Program-made: the position numbers and the translations under genes
Notes under the pieces: generated by a model
Told to the model about the DNA's origin: nothing
What the model saw: only the letters and a program-made list of their open reading frames with translations
Database searches by the model: none
Assembly: GCA_001584585.1 (NCBI GenBank)
Contig: LSYV01000006.1
Coordinates: 545,285 to 606,241 of the forward strand
Length of the DNA stretch: 60,957 bases
Reading direction: 5' to 3'
Source of the DNA: Gonium pectorale
Lineage: Eukaryota; Chlorophyta; Chlorophyceae; Chlamydomonadales; Volvocaceae
Shown here: positions 46,301 to 57,182 of the stretch, in pieces
Position numbering within the stretch: the stretch's first letter is position 1
Layout of the letters: the number at the start of each line of letters is the position of its first letter

Positions 46301-47501
46301 GCAGCGGCGGTTGCTGCGGTTGCGAGCGCCGGCGCGCTTTGGCCACCTGGTGAAGTGAGAGTGAGAGTGGCTGAATGCCCATCCTCCTCTTGCTGCTGTT
46401 ACTGCTGCTGGTGGTGGTGTAGGGGCGGGCGCTGCTGCTGCTGCCCACCAAAGGATGGCGGCCAGCTGGCGAGCAGTCCGGGAGGGCGACGCGCCGCCCC
46501 CGCATCCCCGCAGCGGCCACGTTACCTCCCCGCGGCGGCCAACATGGTCTCCGGGATCTGTTGCCCGGCCCAGCCACATACGCACCTTAACTGCGGCGGC
46601 CTCGTAGTTTTCACCACCCACTTCGCCACCACCATCGAGCCCGACTTCGTCCCCGCCCCACCTTTACGCGCCCCCTCCCTATCTGCACGGCTGTCCACAG
46701 AACTTCCAGTTCGGCGCCCCGCAGCCCCTGTCACCTGGCGCCTCCCTGGGCGAGCTGACGGCCACCATCCAGCGACTGCTCGACGTGATGGTGGACAACG
46801 GGTACGCCCTCAAGGTGAGGGCAAGGTCGTTTGGGGCTCGGGTGCACGTCAGGTGGGGGTGAGGGCAAAATCACGAAGGCAATGCCGCACTGTGTCACAC
46901 ACCCAACCGTACTCCCATGAGACCGGTGTGCGCACGGCGCGGGCCCCATGTACGGCAGGCCGAAGTGTACGACGTGAACGAGGCGGAGCGCTCCTTCAGG
47001 GTCAAGGTCACGGGCCCTGCCAACCTCTGGGGTACGTGGAGCGGGTGCACACGGCAGGCCGCGATACCGGCACTGGTGTTGCTGCTGTTCGACAGTTAGG
47101 TCAGCTCTGGACGCGGATGCTGCGAGAAGGCCCTGCCAGCGCCCTCGCGCACTGCTGCCCCCTGCGCCGCGCCTTTCCTCCGCTGCTCCCGCGCCTGCCC
47201 CCCGCGCCACTGTGCCCCCGTCGCCGCCCAGCCCCCCACACCGGCCCGGGTCAGCCCACACCCACCGCTGAGCCCACACCCCCGCCCGCCTGCGCCTCAC
47301 CTCACCTCACCCCACCTCACATCGCCGCTGCCCGCCGGTGGCCCAGGCCTGACGTCGCTGCGGCACCGGCGCTCCCTGGTCGTGAACGCGTACGACAGCA
47401 TGGCCATCGACGCCTTCCTGCGCGCCAGCGGCAGGTCGGCCCGCTTTGAGCTGTCCACCAGCGGCTCGGGTCTAGAGGAGGAGTGGCAGCTGCTGGCTTG
47501 A
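43309..47501 (+). CDS. Chloroplast lumen protein with Tat signal, function unknown
   Basis: Eight phase-consistent exons: 43309-43740, 44271-44357, 44775-44818, 45210-45261, 46003-46140, 46701-46814, 46959-47031, 47347-47501; 364 aa. From ATG 43309 the protein opens with an Arg/Ser/Ala-rich, acid-poor stretch typical of a chloroplast transit peptide. Next comes STRRRVLLGGGAMLLAGMGKPAVAADL (about 45-72): a twin-Arg motif, a mildly hydrophobic core and an AxA-type cleavage site. This bipartite signal sends folded proteins across the thylakoid membrane by the Tat route. The mature part has MRSAYETVDDLDFIPM, NDFQKAFWKLRASEQESY, EYCEDCPDLYRLVRRDAAL, DNSLLPDVFFARTGDRIYGGL, LGELTATIQRLLDVMVDNGYAL and HRSLVVNAYDSMAIDAFLR. 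I do not recognise the family; the regular exon structure and conserved-looking core suggest a green-lineage photosynthesis-related protein. The four-nucleotide-scale split at 44818/45210 (TAC TC|G CAG) is the least certain join. Confidence 0.85.
45592..45653 (+). repeat. ~21-bp tandem repeat in lumen-protein intron
   Basis: Three units of the type GGTTGTTTAGTCCTAGC (20-21 bases each, 3-5 differences between units) within the intron 45262-46002. Confidence 0.85.
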
Positions 47502-49482
47502 GGCGTGAGGCATCCTGGGTGGTGGCGGTGGTGGTGGTGGTGGTGGCGGCGGCCCCGTTGGGGAGGTGGGCAGGCCGTTGGTTGCGAGCCCGTCAGAACG
47601 GGCTCGAGGATGGGGGGTTCAGGGGTCGAGCGTGGGGCGAGAGCCTCTTCGTCGGGCCGGTTGCGTGGACCTCGCGGTGGCACCGGCGACGACTAGAGCG
47701 GCGAGGGGCGGGGGCCTGGGGGAAATGGGGCGCCCCGGACGAGTGCGAGTGCTGTTGGGTTGGCGCTGTCGTGGAGTCTGCCGCGTGTATGCATAGTTGT
47801 GGTCATGTATTGTTTTTGTGACAACACACGCACATGACAAGCTGCGCTGCTAAGCCGCTCCTGGCTTGGTCACGTAAGAGAGGGCGGGGACTGCGGGGGG
47901 ACGTACGGCCCCGTATGAGGGCCCCCCAAGGTCAAGGGACATGGGCCCCTGAGGCCGGCGCCAGACATTTGGTTCACGCCACGGGGGGGGGGGTTGATGT
48001 GCTCCCGCTGCCCTTAACGTGTGGGAGCGCCAGAGCTACATGTTGCGCCTGTGCTGTCGCTCTGGCGCGCTGGTGTGGAGTGTGCCGGACGGAAGCGCAC
48101 GGTGCCTGGAGCGTTTGCGCGTGCATACATTGTTTCTGCGTCGGGAGGTGGCCGTGTTGCCGTACGGGCCGTGTTGCCGTACGGGCCCGCTTGTGGTCCC
48201 ACCCCCAAACCAAACCGGAGGAGCGGCCCGAGACTGCAAGGATCCTTCACGAGTGCGCGGGCCTGGGTTGGCCGTGGGACGCCTCTGCTGCTGCTGCAGC
48301 GTGCGGCGTCACGTGTTCAACTCGTGGAAGATGCACCTGCGTTTGTGTGTGGTCCGCTTGCGCCGCTGGCGACGAGCAGGGGAATGGCCAAGGGCAGGGG
48401 AGTGGCGAAGAGCAGGGGATTGGGAGCAGCGGCCGCCCTGGGGCACTTGGGGCAGGGCTTCCCGTGGTTAGGGTTGGCACTTGGGGCAGGGCTTCATGTG
48501 GGGAGATGGGGACCATGGGGGCACTGAGCCCCGGCGGCTGCTGCCGCGCCATGCGAGCTGTCGGTGGCTCGGTGCGCGGCGGCTGCGGCCGGGAACGCCG
48601 GGCCAGACTGGTCCTCCTACATACATAGCTTGGCAGAGGGTGCGCATGGAGGAGGTTTGTGAGGTGGGTGTGAGGTTAAGGGTGGTGGTGTATGGGAGGC
48701 TGCTATGGAGGTGCGGTGCGCGGCGCGTTGTCCGTCAGGGCGGTCAGGGCGATCGAGTAGGTTCTCGCAAGCCTCGTATATCGGACCCGCAAGAGCGTTC
48801 ACAGGATGTGGAGCGGTTGCTTGGCTTTGGTTGCCGTGCAGCTGCCCGCAACTCTGCGAGGGCGGGAGGGGGCGGTCTGCCGCGTGTGCTGGCGCCTGCA
48901 GCAGCATGTCGGGAGGGAGGGAGGGAGGGAGGGAGGGGCAGCGGGCATGGGTGTGGGGATGTGCAGGGTCGGAGTGACGGTTGAGCGCGCTGAGTGGGTT
49001 GTGGGGACATGATGGACTCTCCCCTGCCCGGCGGTTGAGACATCCGTACCTCAATTGTCGTATTGCGAACAGCGGCGCGGCTTGTATCATCCCTCGCATT
49101 ATGAGAATCCTCTAACTGTCGAAATTCATGGCAGACCGGACTCGTTGCGGCTGCCCAAGCAGTTATACTCAGGTTTGGCTTGAATAGGCTTGAGCCCGGC
49201 GCTAGCCGGAGCAAGCGATTTCGCACCCATTCTTCTCACTGACACGACGTCCGAGCCGCAACGTCCCATTGCCAGCTGCTCCTTGTTCTGACGTCCGAGA
49301 CGCTCCGACGTTCCGCCACTCCGACTTTGTAAGCCAGGCCCCCAATCTTTGCCCAGCGTCAATACACGGTGCATGGAAACAAAGCTGGTGGCTTCTAATT
49401 GTGGCGTCTTGCGCCAGGCTTACCAGCCGTGCGCCCTGTTCGGCTGCCCACTCACTTTGCAGGTTTGAGAGGATTTACGACT
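47502..49482. other. Intergenic with several short tandem duplications
   Basis: 3' UTR of the lumen-protein gene, then spacer and the 5' region of the next gene. Small direct repeats: a 17-bp unit twice at 48152-48185 (CCGTGTTGCCGTACGGG), GCACTTGGGGCAGGGCTTC twice at about 48437-48496, a GGAG-type repeat near 48375-48430, and (GGGA)n at about 48911-48937. No convincing gene; a 264-codon plus frame (47834-48628) lacks any domain. A C/T-rich acceptor TTTGCAG at 49456-49462 marks a 5' UTR intron of the following gene. Confidence 0.5.
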
Positions 49483-52400
49483 ATGGAAATTGTTCCCGTA
49501 AGTCTATGGTGCTTCATGGCGGAAGCTTAGCTCAGCAAGACTGTAGCTCGGAGGCACTCGGGCCACTCGGCATGGCAACTGGTGACGTGGCGAGGGTATT
49601 ATTTATCACATCTTGGCAGCAGAGGCCACCTGCCATACGCCACGGCCGAAACGCGCGAAAGGGAAGAGCATTGGAGGGTATCGGCAGGGCAGGGCATCTG
49701 CTGCCCGCACGGGGCCTCGCACCCCAAACAACCGCACATCCTCGTTACTCTGGCATCCTGCTCCTGGATTTGTGTATCCCCGTCGCGGCACCTCCCGTGG
49801 CGGCGGCTGCCTTTTCGCCTCCTCACCCGTCCCCCCTCCCCTCCCCTGCTGGACCGTTGCTGCCCCTCCCCACACCATTCCCGTTCGCCCAGGCTGCTTC
49901 ACACGCGGTCTACGGCGCGGGCCATTGGACTGCGCACGCTGCCCCGGCGCATACCATGCCAGGCGGTGGCGGCGGCGGCTCGGCGGGCGGGTGGGACGCC
50001 GCCCCGACTACAAGGCTGCGCCCCGCCCCCGCCACCCGAAACGACGTATCGGCGGCCGAGGCCGCCGTGGCGGCAGCCGCGCGGCTGCGGCTGTCTGCCT
50101 TCGTCCAAGCCCGCGAGCGCTCTCCGGAGCCGCCAGCTGGGAGCGACGGCCGCGGCTGCGGTGGTGGCGGTGGTGGCGGCGGCGTTGGTAGAGGGGGCGC
50201 TGAGCTCCTGGCGGCTGCGACGGCGGCCGCGGCAATCGCCGGCAGCGGTGCGTCGGTGGTGTACGGGGACCGGCACGCCGCGCTTCCGCCGGTGCTGCCG
50301 CCGCCACCGGCAGTTCAGCGGCTCAGCGTGCTGCGGACTGCCGTCGGCCACTCCATGGCAGAGACTGGGGCCTGTGACGAGAAGTTCAAGCATGATGCGC
50401 CGGCGCAGGCCGCCGGCGGCGGAGGCCAAGCGGTTGCGGGCAGTGCCGAGCTTCAGGTTGTGTCGTCGGACAGGGCTGTGCCGCCGGCGCCGCCAGCGCC
50501 GTCCACCTCCCTGCCGCTGTATTGCTTCCCCGGTGACGGCAACGATTCCATCTACGACAGCGAACCGTCGCATACGACAGCGCTGGCGGCGGCCGCCGCA
50601 GCATCCAGGTGGTCTGCACTTGACGCCGACGACGACTACTGCACGGAGCCCAGCCTGGGGTGCCAGCTGGAGGGTGGCGCTGGCGGCAGCGCGCCGCCGG
50701 CGCTGCGCGCAGCCCGTCAGACCGGCGAGCACTCCGCCAGCCCGTCGGCGCCGCTGCCGGCGGTAGGGGGCTCGCACCTGACGAGCAGCGGCTTTGGCGG
50801 CGGCGGCGGCGGCGGCGGCGGCGCGCCGGCGCCGTCAGCCGACAGCCGTGCGGTCGATCGGTACGGCACCCTGCTGCTGTCCAGCGCGGGCTGGAGATGC
50901 ACGGAATTGTACGACATGCGGGAGTCGCTGCACCTGGCGGGGCTGTCAGGGGCCCTGGGTGAGTCCCCAGGGGGTGCGGAACGTCCGCTCGGGGGTTGTC
51001 ATGTCGTATCATGAAAGGGGCATATCGATGTATCACCAGTTCACTGCCGTACCGTCACGGGTAGTCGGTTGTCAGTTGTCGGTCGCTTTCGGTCGCGTGC
51101 CGCTGGGTCTGGCGCTTACGCACTCCCCTACACGAGGTGGGGTTCGCTCGCCCTGCCCCACGGCTGGCCGACTGGCCGACTGCAGTGGCCGTTCTAGCCA
51201 CCAAACCATAGCAAGCGCGTGTCGCCCCGCGGCCACTAACCCAAACGTGATGTCGCCCGCTCGCCCCGCGCCCCGACCCAGGCTCAATTGGCACGCCACG
51301 GACCTCGGATTCGAGCACACCCGACGTGCTCCGCGCCCTCATCACGTCCAACGCCTCTGGCGAGGGCGCCGTCGCATCCGCCATCGCCGCCGCTGCCGCC
51401 AGCCCGGCGGCGGCGCCACGCAGCTCGGACCGAACCGGCCACAGCGCGCCCCTGCAGCCTTTCTCGCCCTTCTCCAGGCTGGCCCCCAGCGGCAGGGGCC
51501 CGGCTCCGTCGCCGTCGTCGCCGGTGGCGCCGCGGGAGCGGCTGTCCCTGGACTTGGACCCGCGGGTCCGCTTCCTGCGGGTCAGTGACCCACGGGTCGC
51601 AGCCGCCGGCCTGTCCGCGCCCATAGTGCCGCTGTCGCCGTTGTCGCCCCAATCGCCCGCCGCGAACCGGCGCTGCAGCCTCGAGGCCGCTGCCGAAGGC
51701 GGCGGTGACGTCAGCGTTGGCGGTGCCGCTGGCGGCGGCGGTGCCGAGGCATCGACCCGGCGGTGCGGTGCCCGCTCCGCGGGACCGCGAGGCACGCACT
51801 CCTCCTCCGTCGTCCGCCTACAATATGCCGACGGCACCCAAGGCGATGCTGCCACCGCCGGCGGTGGTGGCGGTGGTGGCGCCGACGACCGCCTCGAGTT
51901 CACGATGATGTCCTCGCAGGCCTCTGTGAACGCGGCGCTGGAGCAGGAGCGGCAGCAGCAGCGACAGCGGCAACAGCTCAAGGACGCGGGCGGCGGCTGG
52001 AAGACGGCGCTTGAGGGCCTGCGCAAACAGGTGACGACAGGGGCGGTAGCGGCGGCGGCGCGTAGCGGTCCTCCAGCCCGCGGCGGCGGCAGCGGTCTCC
52101 GTGGTCTGTCCACCAGCCTGCGCCGCATTCTGAGCGTCAACAGGGGCCGAGACGGAGACGGAGGCACGGGGCGGCGCTCGGACGAGTCGCCGTCGGCGGC
52201 GGGCCCAGCCCCCTGGGGCATGGGAGGCGGCCGGCTTGCGGCAGGCGGCTCCGTCATAGCGGCAGCGCGGCTGCCGCCGGCGTCGCCCTCGGGCGGGCGC
52301 CGCTCTCTGGACAACCCAACCGTCAAGGGCCCCGGCCGAGGCGGCGCAGTGCCGTGCCAGCGCAGCGCGCCGCAGGGCCGCGTGCCGGCGGCAGCGCTGA

Positions 52401-53365
52401 GTGGAGGCCCCGCTCCGGGCGCCACCGAATGCATGGGGGGTGGCGAGGCGGCGGAAGCCGCCGGGGCGGCGGCGTTTCCCCTGGACGAGAGCCCCGCTGC
52501 CGCCATGTCGGCGGCTGCGTGGGGGGCCTCGCTAGCCGGCGGCGCCGCCGCCGCCGCTGCTGCCGCCACCATCGGCTTGCCCCGTTCTGCCTCTGCTTCG
52601 CAGCTCCGCCAGTCCGGCGGCCTCGGCGCCGCCCCGGCGGCGGCGGCGGCAGCTCTGCGGGTGGCCAAGGCGCCCAGTCGCCTAGCATTGAAGAGCTCCC
52701 GGCGAGCACCGCAGACGCCGCCACCGCCTCCGCCTCCGCCATCCACTGCGCAGGCTCCGTCGGATCCCGAGCTGGCTTACGGCGCCGCCGGGCGCAGCGG
52801 AGAGACACCTGGCCGTGGTCGCTGCACAGGCGGCGAGGAGACGGCGGCTGCGAGGCCTCCGAATCCCGGGAGCGCAAGCACAGACGGCGTGTGGCGCTGT
52901 GCAGGGGACATCGGCAACAGCGACGGTGGCGAGGAGGCGGGCTTTGGGCCCAGCGCTGGCCGTGTGGGCTGCGCAGCGCCCCCCGCCGGCGGCGTGGGTC
53001 GCGGAGCGCCGGCTGTCGCCAAGAGTCCAGCGTCGCAGCAACCTGCTGCCGCGACAGAGGCCGCCACAGCAGTCACCACCGCCGGATCCACGGCCGGCGG
53101 CGCCGCCAGCCGGAAATGCAGCAGCGCCAGTGGCGATGGGATTGCCGGCTTCGTGGACGGCACTACAGCCGCGGCCGTCCGAGAGCGCGGCCGCGGTAGC
53201 AGCGGCGGCAGCGGGAGTGGCAGCGGCGGCGGCGGCAAGCGGGGTCTGCGCAGCCTGCTGCGGTCCCTGATGGGAAGGAAGGGCGGCAGGGGGCAGGTTG
53301 GCGCTGGCCCCGCGGACGGCGGCGTCGGCAGGACTGACAGCGCCGGCGGCCCGCAGCAGCTGTGA
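49483..53365 (+). CDS. Large low-complexity protein of unknown function
   Basis: Three coding exons, 49483-49497, 49893-50958 and 51282-53365, give 1,054 aa. The start is a 5-codon mini-exon, ATGGAAATTGTTCCC|GTAAGT, which follows a 5' UTR acceptor (TTTGCAG) and joins in phase 0 to exon 2 behind a long C/T tract. Reading exon 2 further upstream would translate that tract, so I prefer this model. Composition is dominated by Ala, Gly, Ser, Pro and Arg. More ordered islands are RYGTLLLSSAGWRCTELYDMRESLHLAGL (exon 2 end), DVLRALITSNASGEGA (exon 3 start), RLEFTMMSSQASVNAALEQE with a Gln-rich coil, WKTALEGLRKQV, SGLRGLSTSLRRILSVN, and a basic amphipathic C-terminal GKRGLRSLLRSLMGRKGGRG. No enzyme domain, signal peptide or membrane helix. 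The paired short basic helices suggest a membrane-surface or protein-binding scaffold, but that is a guess. Confidence 0.72.
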
Positions 53366-54501
53366 AGGTGCCGTACGCAGCGCGCGTGGTGAGCTCAGCG
53401 CATATGAGCGCATGATGAGCTTGGTGTTTGCAAGGCGTGTAGCAGCATTCAATCAGGCGGTTCCAAGCTGAGCTTGTTCAGCATCTATACATTACATTGG
53501 CGCTGAGCTCTTGATGCAAGTGTGCCAAGAAGGATAATGAAGTGGTTGTAGTGGGGTAGATGAACGACCCGTGGGTCGGCTCCGATTCCCGTGGTGGGCA
53601 GGAAGCCGCTGAGAGAGCGGTAGCTGCAGCACCTGCGGTACCTGTGGCGCCTCACCCGCACAGCCGGGCTGGGCTGGGCTCCGCATGGGCGGGGGGGGGC
53701 GGGGGGGCATCGTTAGCTGTGCGGCGGGCCAGCAGGTGAGTCGCGGCCCTGACCATCTCGCTGCCATTTCGGGGGGCGCCTCGCCTTCGGCGCTGAGCCG
53801 GGCGCTGCACTCCTGCACGAAAATTCTTTAATTCTTGACTAGGTTGCTGTCCGGTTTGGGGGCATGGGACTCGCTCGTCTCGCACGTGATCGCTTTGTAT
53901 GTTTTTTCTAGAGGCGCTGGACGCTGCCTCACAGCCGCCCGGGCTGGTAGGCATTTGTTGGGAAAGGCTTGGGGCCGGCACGGCACGGCATGTGCCTACA
54001 CTTAACCCGGACGCCGGGTGCCTGCTTCTTCATGGCTGTTGACGTTGGGCCCCAACCAGGGACGCGCCACTGCCCACTGGCTGCCATCCTGGACCGTGTG
54101 TGTTTGTGTTTGTGTGCATATGCACGCCGAGGAAGCTACGGCGTACGGCTCCGTGAGCAGTTACTGTTGTCAGTGAGCTCTTCCGAGCTCACCCAAAAAG
54201 AGGGTCAGGTTGTAAATGGTCCCCGTCAAGGCTGCGATGCGATAAGAGTAACGTTGTGCTTATCGTACTCGGCTCCCTTGCTTATTATCGTACAGTTGGA
54301 GGAATGAGACGCGGTTGCTGGGTACATGACCGATTGTTGGGCGGTGCAGGATGTGTGCTGCTCCGGTCGCTGCCGCTCCGGCCATTGTAGGCATGGGGGT
54401 AAAGAGGAATGGAAACGGCCCGAAAGGCGTGACGTCGAAGCGGAATAATACGGGTCGGTGATCTTGCATGGGTGACGGGGCGCTGCGGCGGAGTGGTGGC
54501 G

Positions 54502-54546
54502 AATTTTGGAAACGTCGCACCTTCGGGGTGTGTATGACCGTAGGGG
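54502..54546 (-). repeat. Dispersed ~46-bp motif, copy 3 (diverged, inverted)
   Basis: Minus strand reads CCCTACGGTCATACACACC, then CCGAAGGTGCGACGTTTCC; about 75-80 percent like copies 1 and 2 by eye over the first 36 bases, and different after TTTCCA. Confidence 0.5.
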
Positions 54547-55693
54547 TACTTCCCTGACTCTCCTTTCTTCACTTCGGGACAGCAAGCGAGTCACCTTCGT
54601 CTTCACCCGGCGGAGATGTGGTCCCGGCTGGACCGGTCCCGTGATAGGCTGTCATAAGTCCGGCGACCGATGCGCGGGCGGCGGTGGAATCAAAAGAAGG
54701 ATCACCGAAGCCCGGTGCCGGCCGCGTCCGTCGGCGTTTCCGGGCTAGGGCGACCTGCCGGCGCTGTCATAAATGATGGACACGGGCGACCGTGCTGCAG
54801 CTGCAAGCAGCGGCCGGGCTGTCTGATGCCGGCCGACGTGGCGGGCAGAGCGCCGTTGCTGCCGTTGCTGCCCTACGGCTGTATATGCCACGGCGAGAAG
54901 CGCAGCCTGTCTCGGGCGCGCTGCGGCTTCCCTGTGTTCGCCAAGCGCCGGCGGGTGTGGCGGGCGGCTGCCCGTATAGCTGTTGTTGTGGCGCCTGGCT
55001 GCGGCGGACGCTCTTGGGGTTATGGGCGGTTGTGGACGGGCGGCGGAGCGGAGCGGAGGGGAGGCAGAGCAGCGCACACCCGCGTATGGCCCGCGGGGGG
55101 CTCTCTCAGGCAACCCGCAGTGGGCCGCGGTGAGCTAAGCGTGAGCTGCAGCCTGCAGGTGTGGTCATCGTAGTACGGCAGGAGACACGTCGTGCGAATA
55201 TGCGATGCGTGGTATATAGGCAGGTAGGTGGGTAGGTAATTCAGGCGCCTCTCTGGTGGAGGGATGGATGGGAGGCCTGGGCGCTGCATTGCCTGTGGAG
55301 GCGACGTAGGGTGCTTGGGAGTGGAGCGGGGCGCCGTGTGCCCCTGCAGGCGACATGGGGGGCTTGGAAGGCCCGCCGCCGCCGCCACGCGATGGGGGCG
55401 TTAGTTGAGGGCGGCAGAAGGCTGTTTCTGCGAGGCTTCTTTCTTGCCCAGGGCGTCGGGCGGGGCGCCTTGGAGACCGTGGCATGAACGAGCGGATGAG
55501 CTGCGCGCCGGAGGAGGCGCAGGCGGCCTAGAGGCGGAGCGCTTGGCCGCTGTTGTGCTGTCGGCGCCAGGGGCGACGCAGCGCGCCAGCGCCTTCGGCC
55601 AGAGCGCCGTCTGAACCCGAAGACCTGCTAGCGTGGTGCCTTTGCTAGCGCCCCGCCTCCCGTCCAACGCAACCCAGTGCCCTAGCACGGCTG

Positions 55694-55741
55694 CCCAGGG
55701 AAGGGAGTGCCCCGGGAAGGGAGTGCCCTGGGAAGCAGTGC
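55694..55741 (+). repeat. 16-17 bp tandem repeat, three units
   Basis: Units CCCAGGGAAGGGAGTGC, CCCGGGAAGGGAGTGC and CCTGGGAAGCAGTGC in a row. Confidence 0.85.
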
Positions 55742-57182
55742 GGTGGACCCCAGCTTCTCATTGACACAGGGACAGGGGCCACGGCTGCTTGGGGCGCGGC
55801 AGGGTGTTCACACCCAAGCTGCTGTGGCTGGCTCACTCAGGAGTCAATAGGACTCGTGCGGCACGCAGCACCTCCGAGGGCAGCATGCAATCTGTCACCC
55901 CTGTGTGCGGGATACCGAGCCCGGGCGACGCGGGCAAAGGACTGATAGAGGGGGTGGGATGGAAAGCGGCTTGACAGAGTGTTCCTGAGCGTGCCCACCG
56001 TCGTACGCGGGGCGAGAAGGCGCGTTGCCCTGGGCGGCGCGACCTGGGGTTCCCCCACCCCACACTCCAACGTCCAACCCTGTGTCAGCGGTCAGCCCGT
56101 GGCGCGTCACCGGACAGCCGCCCGCCCGCCCGCTCGCTCGTGGACGGACAGAAAGTCAGTACCCCCTTTCTTGGCACCTACCCACCGTCGGAAACAAAGC
56201 CATGTAAAGCCGGTCCGGCGGCTGCCTTGCCTCGCAAAGCTAGTTGCTCGTCCGGTGGACGCTGCTTGCCTTGGAGGGAGTAGCTGATGCTGGACCATGA
56301 CTTAATCCGAGTCCTGAGGTGCCGGCTTGCCTGGGAGGGCATGGGCTATCGGACTACCTACTTACAAGGTACCGGATGCCCCGCCGGTTTTGATAGATAC
56401 CTGTGGGCGACAGTAGCCTCACGCGACAGCCGACAACGAACCTTACATCACAAGCTGCCAAAGACGCACCACCAACCGGGCGGCCGCCGAGCACCGCCGC
56501 CGGTTGGCATCGCCTTACTCTATGTGCTCATCTTGGTCCGGTAGGATGCCAGAGCACCGCCAAAATAACCCGTACCGATGGCCCGCAGCCGGCTTGGACG
56601 AGGGACATGCACGTGGACGCGCCGCGGCTCCGGGGCCGGTCACGGCGACGCCCACAACAACGGCGGGAAACAGGCCTGAAAGCTGCCGTACTATGGGGCG
56701 CGCAAAGGTGCAGTGCATTCTTGACACTGTTGCCCAGGCACCGCCGAGCCGAAACGTGGCACTCCTAGACGCTTGCGTGTTGCGCGCCCTATGCTCCTGC
56801 GTCGGCTGCGTCGTAGCAAAAACGAGGCGAGCCATGATGCGGACAGGCGCCTCAGCGCACCTCAGCGCCCCACGCCTGTCCATCGAACCCGCCCGCCCGC
56901 CAACCCCAACAGCCGCAGCTGCTGGGCGCCCGCAGCGACCCACGCAACAATCCGCACATCGGCACACCCACACGCAGCACCGCCTAGGCCCCTCTAACCC
57001 ACACGGCGCTGGACAGCCAGCCCCCCAACCGGGGACCACCCTCCTCCTGCCGCCCCTTGCAACCGCAACCCGGCCATGCCCCTCCCCGCCTCCCACGCCC
57101 GGCCTTTCCCCCAGCCTCCGCCCTCACCCACTCCCCTAAACCCTCCACGGTGCAGCGACCCGCGTCCCACCTTCTGCCTCCT

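Larger units (their letters stand above)
53366..57182. other. Gene-poor convergent intergenic region
   Basis: 3.8 kb between two convergent genes. It must contain both 3' UTRs: TGTAA occurs at about 54208 on the plus strand and TTACA near 56364 and 56445 for the minus-strand gene. It also holds one inverted copy of the 46-bp dispersed motif (54502-54546) and a 16-bp tandem repeat (55694-55741). Frames around 54670-55388 on both strands lack domains, so no gene is called. Confidence 0.5.

Noticed and set aside
47834..48628. 264-codon plus frame after the lumen-protein gene
   Set aside because: Built from short tandem duplications and Cys/Trp-rich translation typical of wrong-frame GC-rich DNA.
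54670..55173. 167-codon plus frame in the convergent intergenic region
   Set aside because: No domain; the minus strand is equally open; no canonical splice or polyadenylation context.
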